Shown here piece after piece: positions 33,515 through 41,967 of a DNA stretch of 64,000 nt. A model generated the notes under the pieces. That model searched no databases, had not been told where the DNA came from, and saw only the letters and a list, made by a program, of their open reading frames with translations. A program made the translations under genes and the position numbers. The first letter of the stretch is position 1, and each line of letters begins with the position of its first letter. Source of the stretch: G963666895 sp963666895 (lineage in GTDB: Bacteria > Desulfobacterota > Desulfovibrionia > Desulfovibrionales > Desulfovibrionaceae); NCBI GenBank assembly GCA_963666895.2, contig CAXXNS010000003.1, positions 1-64,000 on the forward strand. Direction: 5' to 3'.

Positions 33515-35200
33515 ATGACGCTCTACTCGGACGCCTTGCCTGCCCACAACGCCGAAAGCCTGCTGGTTCATTTCCGGCGGGTGGAATTGCTCAAGGAACA
33601 GGCCACGGACTTCAAGTCCGTTTCCCTGGACTCGGGTCAGCTCTCGGACCTGGAAATGCTGCTCAGCCGGGCCTTCTACCCCCTGGAGGGGTACATGTGC
33701 CGGGCCGACTACGAGCGCGTGCTCAGCGAGATGCGCTTGACGGACGACACGCTTTGGCCCTTGCCCGTGTGTCTGGCTGTGGACGAGTATTTCGCCAAGG
33801 ATCTGGAGCCGGGCGAGTCAGTAGCCATTCGCGACGCCGAGGGCTTCATGCTGGCCGTGCTCACCGTGGCCGAGGTCTGGCAGCCGGACCTGGCCGCCGA
33901 GGCCCAGGCCCTGTGGGGCGGGAACGGCCCGGCCCCGGACAAGGACGCCCCGCCGGTCTGGTACGTGGGCGGCCGGGTGGAGGGGCTGCACTTCCCGCAG
34001 CGCTACGATTTCACGGACTTGCGTTTGACCCCGGCCGAGACCCATCGATACTTCTCCCAGAAGGGCTGGCGCAAGGTCATCAGCGTCCAGGCGGGCCGTC
34101 CCCTGCACCGGGCGGACAAGGCCATGCTGGAGCGCATGGCCCTGGACCACGGGGCCAGCCTGTTCCTGTCCCCGGTCCTGTCGCCGTCCATGTATTCCAG
34201 CGTGGACCACTTCACCCTGGTCCGCTGCTTCCAGCGCTTCACCGACACCCTGTCGCGCAACATGGCCAAACTTTGCCTGACGCCCTGGTTCGAGCGGGGC
34301 CTGGGGCCCAAGAGCGCGCTCCTGCGGGCCGTGGTCAACAAGAACTACGGCTGCACCCACATGCTGGTCTGGGACCGCAACAACCACCTGGTGGGCAGCG
34401 CGCCCAGGCCACCGGACTATGCGGCCCGCTTTGATCTGCTCAAGGAGTACGAGGCCGAGACCGGGGTGGCGCCGGTGCGCGAGCAGGACATGGTCTTTGA
34501 CGTGGACACCCGGACCTTTGCTCCAGGCACCCGCCCCCAGGACGAGCCCGACGACCACGAGGCCATCGTGGAGTTGCTGGTCCGCGGCGAGCCGGTTCCA
34601 GAGCATCTGACCCTGCCCGGGGTGCTGGAGGAGCTCAAGCAGAAACACAAGCCCCGGTCGGCCCAGGGCTTCACCCTGTTCTTCACCGGCCTGTCCGGGG
34701 CGGGCAAGTCCACCCTGGCCAAGGTCCTGTTCGTCAAGCTGTTGGAGATGAGCCAGCGGCCCGTGACCTTGCTGGACGGCGACATCGTGCGCCACAACCT
34801 GTCCAGCGAGCTTAACTTCAGCAAGGAACACCGCAACCTGAACGTGACCCGCATCGGGTTTGTGGCCAGCGAGATTGTCAAGAATGGTGGCGTGGCCATC
34901 TGCGCGCCCATCGCGCCCTATCCCGAGTCGAGGCGCGAGGTGCGCCGGATGATCGAGGAGCACGGCGGGTTCATCGAGATCCACGTCAGCACGCCCCTGG
35001 AGGTGTGCGAGCAGCGCGATCGCAAGGGCATCTACGCCAAGGCCCGGGCTGGCATCATCAAGGGGTTGACCGGCGTGGACGACCCGTACGTCGAGCCTGA
35101 GAATCCGGAACTTAGTTTTGACACGACGGAGTTAACGCCCAATGAGGCGGCTCACGAGATCATGATGTTTTTGTCGGACAAGTCGTATGTGAGAGCATGA
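33515..35200 (+). CDS. APS kinase fused to a degenerate ATP-sulfurylase domain
   Basis: A 561-residue fusion. Residues ~20-375 resemble ATP sulfurylase, but both active-site motifs are changed: the QxRNPxHRAH motif reads QAGRPLHRAD, and the usual GRDHAG after KNYGCTH reads WDRNNH. Sulfurylase activity is therefore doubtful. Residues ~385-560 are a complete APS kinase, with P-loop GLSGAGKST, LLDGDIVRHNL, FSKEHRNLNVTRIGFVA, APIAPYPESRREVR and KGIYAKARAGIIKGLTGVDD. The product would be PAPS, the sulfate donor of sulfotransferases, of which this locus has four. In a sulfate reducer APS is already abundant, so kinase alone may suffice. A different substrate for the altered domain is possible. Confidence 0.88.
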   Translation: MTLYSDALPAHNAESLLVHFRRVELLKEQATDFKSVSLDSGQLSDLEMLLSRAFYPLEGYMCRADYERVLSEMRLTDDTLWPLPVCLAVDEYFAKDLEPGESVAIRDAEGFMLAVLTVAEVWQPDLAAEAQALWGGNGPAPDKDAPPVWYVGGRVEGLHFPQRYDFTDLRLTPAETHRYFSQKGWRKVISVQAGRPLHRADKAMLERMALDHGASLFLSPVLSPSMYSSVDHFTLVRCFQRFTDTLSRNMAKLCLTPWFERGLGPKSALLRAVVNKNYGCTHMLVWDRNNHLVGSAPRPPDYAARFDLLKEYEAETGVAPVREQDMVFDVDTRTFAPGTRPQDEPDDHEAIVELLVRGEPVPEHLTLPGVLEELKQKHKPRSAQGFTLFFTGLSGAGKSTLAKVLFVKLLEMSQRPVTLLDGDIVRHNLSSELNFSKEHRNLNVTRIGFVASEIVKNGGVAICAPIAPYPESRREVRRMIEEHGGFIEIHVSTPLEVCEQRDRKGIYAKARAGIIKGLTGVDDPYVEPENPELSFDTTELTPNEAAHEIMMFLSDKSYVRA

Positions 35201-35219
35201 TCTCGGCACCTGCCATTAC

Positions 35220-35248
35220 TTGCGCAATAGCCGTATGTTTTTAATACT
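35220..35248 (+). promoter_or_regulatory. Candidate promoter upstream of manC
   Basis: TTGCGC (35220-35225), a 17-base spacer and AATACT (35243-35248) lie in the 169-base gap before manC. The gap shows no terminator, so this would be an internal promoter. Confidence 0.3.
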
Positions 35249-35369
35249 TTTGCGTGATGGACCCGGTTGTGTGCCGTGTGTAGGCTCTGCCCGTATCATG
35301 GCAATAGGCCATTTGGTAAAGTTGAGTGTCGGTTGGAACTGCAATTTTAACAACGTCATTTGAGGCCGT

Positions 35370-36782
35370 ATGATCCTTCCCGTCATTTTGGCCGGTGGTT
35401 CCGGCACCCGGCTGTGGCCGTTGTCGCGCAAGCTGTATCCCAAGCAGTTTCTGCCCCTGGTCACGGGTCGGACCCTGTTCCAGGAGACCGTGCTGCGCCT
35501 GAACGGCGGCTCCCTGGCCGCGCCCATCGTGGTGGGCAATGACGAGCACCGGTTCATGATCGCGGAGCAGCTCCGCGAGATCGAACGTGAGGGCTGCCGC
35601 ATCGTGCTGGAGCCCGTGGGCCGCAACACCGCTCCGGCCGCCTGTGTGGCCGCCGAGATCGCCCTGCGTGAGATGGATGATCCGCTGCTCCTGATCCTGC
35701 CCGCGGACCACCACATCGCGGACACCGAGGCCCTGCTGCGCATTGTGGAGCAGGGCGCGGAACTGGCCCGTCAGGGGAACCTGGTTACCTTCGGCGTGGT
35801 GCCCACGGCCCCGGAGACCGGCTACGGGTACATCAAGCGGGGCCGGGAGCTGCCCGGCCGGGCCGGGGAGGCCTTTGCCATCGATCGCTTCGTGGAAAAG
35901 CCGGACCTGGAGGCCGCTCAGAAATATCGGGAGTCCGGGGAATACTACTGGAACAGTGGCATGTTTCTGTTCAGCGCGGCCGCGTACCGGGACGAGCTCA
36001 TGCGCCACAACCCGGCCATGGCCGAGGCCTGCGGCCTGGCCCTGGACAAGGGCGCCAAGGACCTGGACTTCTACCGGCTGGACGACAAGGCGTTTCAGGC
36101 CTGCCCCAGCGACTCCATCGACTACGCGGTCATGGAGCACACGGAAAAGGGCGCGGTAGTGCCCTTTGACGCCGGGTGGAGCGACGTGGGTTCCTGGGAC
36201 GCCATCTGGGGCGTCAAGGACAAGACCGAGGACCAAAACGTGGCCGTGGGCGACGTGATCACCGAGGACGTGCAGGGCTCGTACCTCCATTCCTCGGGCC
36301 GGTTGCTGGCCGTGGTCGGCCTGCGCGACCACGTGGTGGTGGAGACCACGGACGCGGTCATGGTTTCGCCCAAGGACCGGGTCCAGGACGTGAAGAAGTT
36401 GGTGGATCGGCTCAAGTCCGCGGACCGGCCAGAGGCCCTGACCCACAAGAAGGTCTATCGGCCTTGGGGCAATTATGAGACCATCGACCTGTCCGAGCGA
36501 TTCCAGGTCAAGCGCATCACGGTCAAGCCCGGGGCCAAGCTCTCCCTGCAGAAACATTTCCACCGGGCCGAGCACTGGATCGTGGTCAAGGGCACGGCCG
36601 TTGTCACCCGCGGGGAGGAGACCCTGGTGCTGCACGAGGACCAGTCCACCTATATCCCCCTGGGCCACATGCACCGCATCGAGAACCCGGGTAAGATCGA
36701 GCTGGAGCTTATCGAGGTGCAGACGGGTAGCTATTTGGGCGAAGACGACATAGTGCGGTATGATGACATCTATAATCGATGA
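35370..36782 (+). CDS. manC: Mannose-1-phosphate guanylyltransferase / mannose-6-phosphate isomerase
   Basis: A 470-residue type II bifunctional enzyme making GDP-mannose from mannose-1-P and GTP, with a cupin isomerase domain (fructose-6-P to mannose-6-P). The nucleotidyltransferase domain has LAGGSGTRLWPLSRKLYPKQ at ~7-26, EPVGRNTAPA and FVEKPD. The cupin part has RPWGNYETID, PGAKLSLQKHFHRAEHW and YIPLGHMHRIENPG. It feeds algD, 13 kb downstream. No phosphomannomutase gene is seen in the window, so that step must be encoded elsewhere. The gene ends exactly where the first AT-rich island begins. Confidence 0.93.
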   Translation: MILPVILAGGSGTRLWPLSRKLYPKQFLPLVTGRTLFQETVLRLNGGSLAAPIVVGNDEHRFMIAEQLREIEREGCRIVLEPVGRNTAPAACVAAEIALREMDDPLLLILPADHHIADTEALLRIVEQGAELARQGNLVTFGVVPTAPETGYGYIKRGRELPGRAGEAFAIDRFVEKPDLEAAQKYRESGEYYWNSGMFLFSAAAYRDELMRHNPAMAEACGLALDKGAKDLDFYRLDDKAFQACPSDSIDYAVMEHTEKGAVVPFDAGWSDVGSWDAIWGVKDKTEDQNVAVGDVITEDVQGSYLHSSGRLLAVVGLRDHVVVETTDAVMVSPKDRVQDVKKLVDRLKSADRPEALTHKKVYRPWGNYETIDLSERFQVKRITVKPGAKLSLQKHFHRAEHWIVVKGTAVVTRGEETLVLHEDQSTYIPLGHMHRIENPGKIELELIEVQTGSYLGEDDIVRYDDIYNR

Positions 36783-36866
36783 TTGTTGTGTTATTTTAAA
36801 AAAATAATGTTGTGTTGTTTAGTGTTGCTAGGCACATCAGGTGATTTGGTAAGGGAATATGCAGTT

Positions 36867-38051
36867 ATGAAAAACTCGAAATGGCTTTATATTAAAAACG
36901 GTAACGTGGTAGAGCAAGTTTGTAAGGTTGGACCTGCGCCTTTAGAGCCAACGCGAGGAGGCACAGAGGCATATGTTAGTGATTTTTTGCATCATGTGTC
37001 TGGGCAAAAAGTATTGTTGTTGTCTTGTAGTAACATTAGTGAATCGTTTGATGATGGGATTGTAACAGCAAAATGCTTTGATATATCTGGTGGACGTTGT
37101 GATTCTTCTATAGTTAAAACTATTAACATTGCTAGGGCTGCTTTTATCGCAACAATGATGATTTTAAAATTCAAGCCTAATCGTATCTTGTGTGGGCGGC
37201 TTGGGTTTTTGCTTTGGATATCCTGTATTATATCAAAGATTCTCCGTTGTCCCATCGTATATTCTGGGCATAATGCATTAAATTGTAGGCGACCTACAAT
37301 GCTAAATAGAATTCAATCGCGCATGAATACTTTTTTTATTAAGAAAACAAAGGGAGCTATTTGCCACGGGCCGTTTTTGAAAGATCAATTAAAAAAAATA
37401 GGCGTTGCAGAAGATAGAATTTATGAATTTGATGTTAGACTAGATGATTTCTTTTTAGAAGTTGAAGCATCAGAGGACGTAGATGCCGGAGTTAAATCCA
37501 GAGATAAGTATATTTTATTTGTTGGGCGTGTCGAACAAAACAAAGGGGTTTTCGATTTACTTAACGCCTTTGACAAAATAGACATCCCTGACCTTTCTCT
37601 CGTGTATGCTGGTGATGGTGCCGCTTTAGATGGCTTGAAAGAAGCTGTCGCTAAGGAAAATTTTCGTGATCGTGTGTTTTGTCTGGGGAAAGTTCCCCAT
37701 GAAAAATTGGGCAAGCTTATGCGAAATTCTTTCGTGGTGGTGACGCCAACACGCAGTGAATTCCCCGAAGGTCGATGTATGGTCGCCATGGAGGCCTTGG
37801 TTGCAGGGGCACCAGTTATTGCACCGCAATTTGGACCATTTCCATACTTAGTTAATCATCTTGATAATGGTCTGCTGTACCTCCCAGATGATGTCGACGA
37901 CCTATCACAAAAGATCAGAATGTTGGCCTCAGATATCAAATTACGTGAAAGTCTTATAGCTGGCGCAATAAAAAAAGGAAAACAATTAATGATACCTCCA
38001 TTTTCTTTTTTTCAGGCGATTCATAGGGCTTTTAGCCTGAAAGTTCGATAG
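36867..38051 (+). CDS. Glycosyltransferase family 4
   Basis: A ~394-residue GT4/GT-B enzyme. The N-terminal domain has EPTRGGTEAYVSDFLHHVSG; the donor domain has ILFVGRVEQNKGVFDLLNAF, VYAGDGAAL and the E-x7-E-like EFPEGRCMVAMEALVAGAPV. ATG 36867 is preferred because AAGGGA lies about 10 bases upstream; an in-frame TTG/ATG extension back to 36783 begins with a hydrophobic, unconserved stretch. Donor and acceptor are unknown. First gene of the AT-rich island, so probably specific to this polymer. Confidence 0.85.
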   Translation: MKNSKWLYIKNGNVVEQVCKVGPAPLEPTRGGTEAYVSDFLHHVSGQKVLLLSCSNISESFDDGIVTAKCFDISGGRCDSSIVKTINIARAAFIATMMILKFKPNRILCGRLGFLLWISCIISKILRCPIVYSGHNALNCRRPTMLNRIQSRMNTFFIKKTKGAICHGPFLKDQLKKIGVAEDRIYEFDVRLDDFFLEVEASEDVDAGVKSRDKYILFVGRVEQNKGVFDLLNAFDKIDIPDLSLVYAGDGAALDGLKEAVAKENFRDRVFCLGKVPHEKLGKLMRNSFVVVTPTRSEFPEGRCMVAMEALVAGAPVIAPQFGPFPYLVNHLDNGLLYLPDDVDDLSQKIRMLASDIKLRESLIAGAIKKGKQLMIPPFSFFQAIHRAFSLKVR

Positions 38052-38165
38052 TTGTGTTGAGGAAGCAAATTAATTGGGTAACTCCCAAGGGAAAAATTAC
38101 ACTATCGATAGATTGCTAGAGCCTTTCTTTATTACTAATAAATAAGATGGCAAGGCAGTGTTATT

Positions 38166-39107
38166 ATGGTAAATATTTGTTTTCATATCGGTTTACATAA
38201 AACTGCTACGACAACATTGCAACAGGATTTCTTCCCAAAATGTAGTGAACTAAATTTTTTAATGTCTGAAGATTCTATAGCAAAAGAATTTGTAAACACA
38301 TTAATATCTAAAGATATTTTGTATTATGATTGGTTATCTAATAGAAAATTGCTTGATAAATGTTTATCAGATAATAAACCAAATCTAGTTAGTTTTGAAA
38401 GTTTATCAGGCCCGCCGTTCTCTGGAATGCATCATGGAATAGATTGTCGTACGCCAATTTTGATGAAGTTGAGACAAACATATCCCGAAGCAAAAATTTT
38501 TCTTGTTATTAGAAAACAAAATGATTTAGCTAGATCTTTTTATCGTCAATATATTAAGTTTGGAGGTTCAGCTTCCATATCAGATTTTTTTGGATATACG
38601 GCAAAAAGGAGTCGCCAGGCGATTATGCCCTTTGAAAGATTTAAATATGGTCCGTACTTAGATGAGCTGTACAAAAGCTTTCCGAATAATGTTCTTGTTA
38701 TACCATTTGAGTTGTTTAAGGAAAGCAAAAAGCTTTTTTTAAAAACGATAGCTTCATTTCTTGGAGTAAGCATGCCTGCGTTTGTACTCAGAAAACGAAA
38801 TGTTAGCAAGTTAGGACCGTTTGGTATGGAAGTTACAAGATTTTTGAATCGGCTTTCTCCTTTTTCAAATCAAATTACGCAAGATAGACTTCTGCGTGGT
38901 GTGCCAATATTAAATCGATCTTTTTCTATTCGTTTTGTAAACCCTATGTCTATTGTCCATGATTACTGGCCGGGATTTATTAAAACCAACAAACGATACA
39001 AGGATTATTATGATGTCTGTGATCATATATTTGAATCCGTAAAAGATGACAATGCTAATCTTGATATAAAGTATAATTTGAATTTAAAATATTTCGGATA
39101 CTATTAG
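38166..39107 (+). CDS. Sulfotransferase (1)
   Basis: A 313-residue PAPS-dependent sulfotransferase. The 5'-phosphosulfate loop is HIGLHKTATTTLQQDFFP near residue 7, and the 3'-phosphate site is FLVIRKQNDLARSFYRQYIK near 120. A basic C-terminal half with many aromatic residues follows. The Lys in the first loop is the usual catalytic residue. It probably transfers sulfate to a hydroxyl of the EPS repeat unit in the cytoplasm. AT-rich, like its neighbours. Sequence similarity to the other three sulfotransferases here is limited to the motifs, which suggests different acceptor positions. Confidence 0.85.
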   Translation: MVNICFHIGLHKTATTTLQQDFFPKCSELNFLMSEDSIAKEFVNTLISKDILYYDWLSNRKLLDKCLSDNKPNLVSFESLSGPPFSGMHHGIDCRTPILMKLRQTYPEAKIFLVIRKQNDLARSFYRQYIKFGGSASISDFFGYTAKRSRQAIMPFERFKYGPYLDELYKSFPNNVLVIPFELFKESKKLFLKTIASFLGVSMPAFVLRKRNVSKLGPFGMEVTRFLNRLSPFSNQITQDRLLRGVPILNRSFSIRFVNPMSIVHDYWPGFIKTNKRYKDYYDVCDHIFESVKDDNANLDIKYNLNLKYFGYY

Positions 39108-39280
39108 CTAAAATTATTATAACAACTCTGCTTTTATAGCTATGACCCGAATTGTGTTTTGGTTAGTAATTTCAAAATTGAGAATGAAATCAAATTGTCA
39201 ACAACACGGTTTGCTAACTTAACTTTTATTTGAAATTAAACTTCTAAACGTTTCATTCTATCTTTTCAGAGATAACAAAG

Positions 39281-40735
39281 ATGTCCAAGTTTCTTCGTAA
39301 CGCCACTTTGTTGGGATCGTCAAATTTAGCGGCAAGAATTATTACTGTTGCCTTGATGCCCATTATAACACGGATTTATTCGCCAGAAATATTTGGAATT
39401 TTTGCTGTTTGTTTGTCTTTGATAGGTGTTTTAGCGGCTATTTCTTGCTTTAGATATTTCGTGGCAATTATTATAGCTGAGACACTTAATGAGGCGGCAA
39501 CGCTTACTCTTTTAAGTCTTTTTATTTTATTAGTGTTTTCAGGCGGTGTTGGCTTGTTACTTTGGCTCTTCAGTACAAATGTTGTAGCTACGTTTGATTT
39601 ATTTGGTTATGAGTATATTCTTCTTTTTATTCCTCTTTTAGTGTTTCTAGCTGGTGCAGTTCAAATTTTTACCAATTGGATTTTACGACAAAATTTGTAT
39701 ATGGGAATTGCATCATCACGAGTCTTGGATGCTATGACAAACCGTGGGGTGACTATAATCCTAGGTTTAATTGGAGGCGGCGTTTCTCCTGTAGGGCTTA
39801 TACTTGGCAAGGCTATTGGTCAAATTGTCGCTGTAGCGACCATGCTTTATTTTAGTTTACGTGAACAGTGGAAATTTTTGGCCAAAGGATATGATATACC
39901 ATGCATGATTCGTTTAGGAAAAAAGTATTTAGATTTACCTAAATATTCAGCTTCAGCCCTCCTTCAGGCAACGAACACACAATTGCCTGTCTTATTAATT
40001 GGCTACTATTTTTCGCCTGTTATTGTTGGCTTGTTCATATTGGGGAAGCGTGTTGTTGCGGATCCACTCCAAACGATAGGAGAAGCTTTGGCGAGTAGTT
40101 TTTTGCAGAAGAATGCAGAGGATATCCGCGAAGGCAGGGAAATTGGGGAGTTTTCATTTGCTGTCTTTAACTATACAATTTCTTTGGTTATGCCGCCGCT
40201 GTTCGTTTTTGTACTGGTCGCACCGGAATTGATTCCCGTTGTTTTTGGAATGCAATGGGTGGATGCGGGGATATATTTGCAGTATATGTTCCCTGTCCTT
40301 GTTGGGACTTTTTTGATCCGACCGATTAGCAATATATTTGATTTGACAGGAAATCAAAAGGCACGATTACTTTTTGCTGGACTCTCATCTGTTACTATCT
40401 TTGTGAGTTTTTTTATAGGTAGCGCACTAGACGATCCACTTTTAGGAGTTGGTGTTTATTCAATATTTGAATTTTTAACTGTAGTTGTGAGGGTCCTTTG
40501 GTTACTAAAAATTGTTGGAGTTGGGCATTGTCGGGTGATTAGGACTCTATGCGTAAAAGGAGCTATTACCTTTGCGATAGGAACGCCTTTGTTGTTAATG
40601 AAAGAAGTATTTCAGCCTAGCTTTGCTTTCGAAATGACCACTGCTATATTGATAATTAGTAGTTATTTTGTAAGTTTTGTATTTTTTGATGTAAAATTAC
40701 GTAAAAAATTTGTTAATGCATTTTTAAAAAAATAG
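39281..40735 (+). CDS. Wzx-type polysaccharide flippase
   Basis: A 484-residue integral membrane protein with about 12-14 hydrophobic segments. It starts with LRNATLLGSSNLAARIITVA and has IITRIYSPEIFGIFAVCLSL, typical of the MATE/MVF-like polysaccharide transporter family, and a second similar half. It moves undecaprenyl-linked repeat units across the inner membrane. It lies just before a Wzy-like gene, which supports a Wzx/Wzy-dependent pathway. Confidence 0.88.
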   Translation: MSKFLRNATLLGSSNLAARIITVALMPIITRIYSPEIFGIFAVCLSLIGVLAAISCFRYFVAIIIAETLNEAATLTLLSLFILLVFSGGVGLLLWLFSTNVVATFDLFGYEYILLFIPLLVFLAGAVQIFTNWILRQNLYMGIASSRVLDAMTNRGVTIILGLIGGGVSPVGLILGKAIGQIVAVATMLYFSLREQWKFLAKGYDIPCMIRLGKKYLDLPKYSASALLQATNTQLPVLLIGYYFSPVIVGLFILGKRVVADPLQTIGEALASSFLQKNAEDIREGREIGEFSFAVFNYTISLVMPPLFVFVLVAPELIPVVFGMQWVDAGIYLQYMFPVLVGTFLIRPISNIFDLTGNQKARLLFAGLSSVTIFVSFFIGSALDDPLLGVGVYSIFEFLTVVVRVLWLLKIVGVGHCRVIRTLCVKGAITFAIGTPLLLMKEVFQPSFAFEMTTAILIISSYFVSFVFFDVKLRKKFVNAFLKK

Positions 40736-40793
40736 TGTATGGTTCTATTAACTCAGCATTCAACTTGATTTGATAGACGCTAGGATGAATGTC

Positions 40794-41957
40794 ATGTCGC
40801 ATAACCTTATCCTTTTTTTGATTTTCTTGTTGCCATTTTATAAATACAGTTTTTTGACTTTTGAAATTTTTTCTATTGATGTAAATTTATATTGTATGTT
40901 TCTGTTTTTAACTACTCTTGGAGGGGTATTTAGCATTTTAAAATCAATAAAGTATAATTTTTCATTTACTGATATCTCTGTTATATTGATATGCTTTTTC
41001 TTTTTTGTTTCATTTATGTTAACTCAAAATCGTGGGGCTTCCCACCTCGTATTTCATAGTATTATTGTTCCTGCAATAAGTTATTTTTCTTTTAAAATGT
41101 ATGTTCGGAGTCGCGAAATTTTTCATCGCGCAATGAGATTTTACATAACATCACTTTTGATTGTTGCTGTAGTGGCAGTTTTAGTTGTTTTTAGAACTGG
41201 AATGCGAACAATTGTTATGGGAATTAACCCTATTGACTTAGCAACACTATTTTTTCCGGCAATAGTATACTATTTTGTCATGAAGAAGTGGTCTAATGTT
41301 GTCGGTATGTCTCAATTTGTTGTCTTGATTGCAGGTTTTGTTACCGCTTTTGCTCGTGGTTTTACATTTTTACTTGTCATGGCTCCAATAATGCGCTTTC
41401 TTTTGAATAGAGGATATTCACGTTTGATCATGAGTTGGATTTTATTGTTGTCTTTGTTGCTTGTTTTGTTGCTCGCTGGCAGTTTTTCTTTGTTGGTAGT
41501 TTCTCCGGTGGAAAGAGTGGCCATGCAACAAAACAATGAAGAAGGTCAAAGCGTTGAACGTTTAACAAGTTCATATTACTACAGGTACACTCTTTTAACG
41601 CGCGGCGCGCATTTTCATGAAGGGTTACAAAAATTTTTAAAAAAACCAGTCTTTGGGTATGGTATAGAGTATGGGGAAAAATACGCTACGTGGCACTGCG
41701 CAATTATCGAAATGCTGGTTTTTGGTGGTATTTTAGGTTATATTGTGTATACTTCGTTTTTTTATATAATTTTTGCGCGCTCCAAACTCATACAGATCGT
41801 CAAACGAGAGTCCACGGTTTGTTTGCTGGTTATTGTGTCAGTGTATTTAAATAGCTTGATGAATGGCATTATGCATGGTTTGGCTCCTCTTGTAATTTTT
41901 ATTTTTGCAGGAATGCATGAGGCATTAATTAGGATAGATACTAGTAAATCTATATAG
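40794..41957 (+). CDS. Wzy-like EPS polymerase
   Basis: A ~387-residue membrane protein with about ten hydrophobic segments and a large periplasmic loop near 235-300 (rich in charged residues, with KKPVFGYGIEYGEKYATWHC). The motif KPVFGYGxxYG with a following HxxxxE-like stretch is typical of O-antigen ligase/polymerase (Wzy_C-like) proteins. ATG 40794 is favoured because TAGGA sits eight bases upstream; ATG 40785 and TTG 40770 are in frame. It polymerises the repeat units exported by Wzx. Ligase function cannot be excluded by sequence, but the neighbours favour polymerase. Confidence 0.8.
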   Translation: MSHNLILFLIFLLPFYKYSFLTFEIFSIDVNLYCMFLFLTTLGGVFSILKSIKYNFSFTDISVILICFFFFVSFMLTQNRGASHLVFHSIIVPAISYFSFKMYVRSREIFHRAMRFYITSLLIVAVVAVLVVFRTGMRTIVMGINPIDLATLFFPAIVYYFVMKKWSNVVGMSQFVVLIAGFVTAFARGFTFLLVMAPIMRFLLNRGYSRLIMSWILLLSLLLVLLLAGSFSLLVVSPVERVAMQQNNEEGQSVERLTSSYYYRYTLLTRGAHFHEGLQKFLKKPVFGYGIEYGEKYATWHCAIIEMLVFGGILGYIVYTSFFYIIFARSKLIQIVKRESTVCLLVIVSVYLNSLMNGIMHGLAPLVIFIFAGMHEALIRIDTSKSI

Positions 41958-41967
41958 GAAACATATT

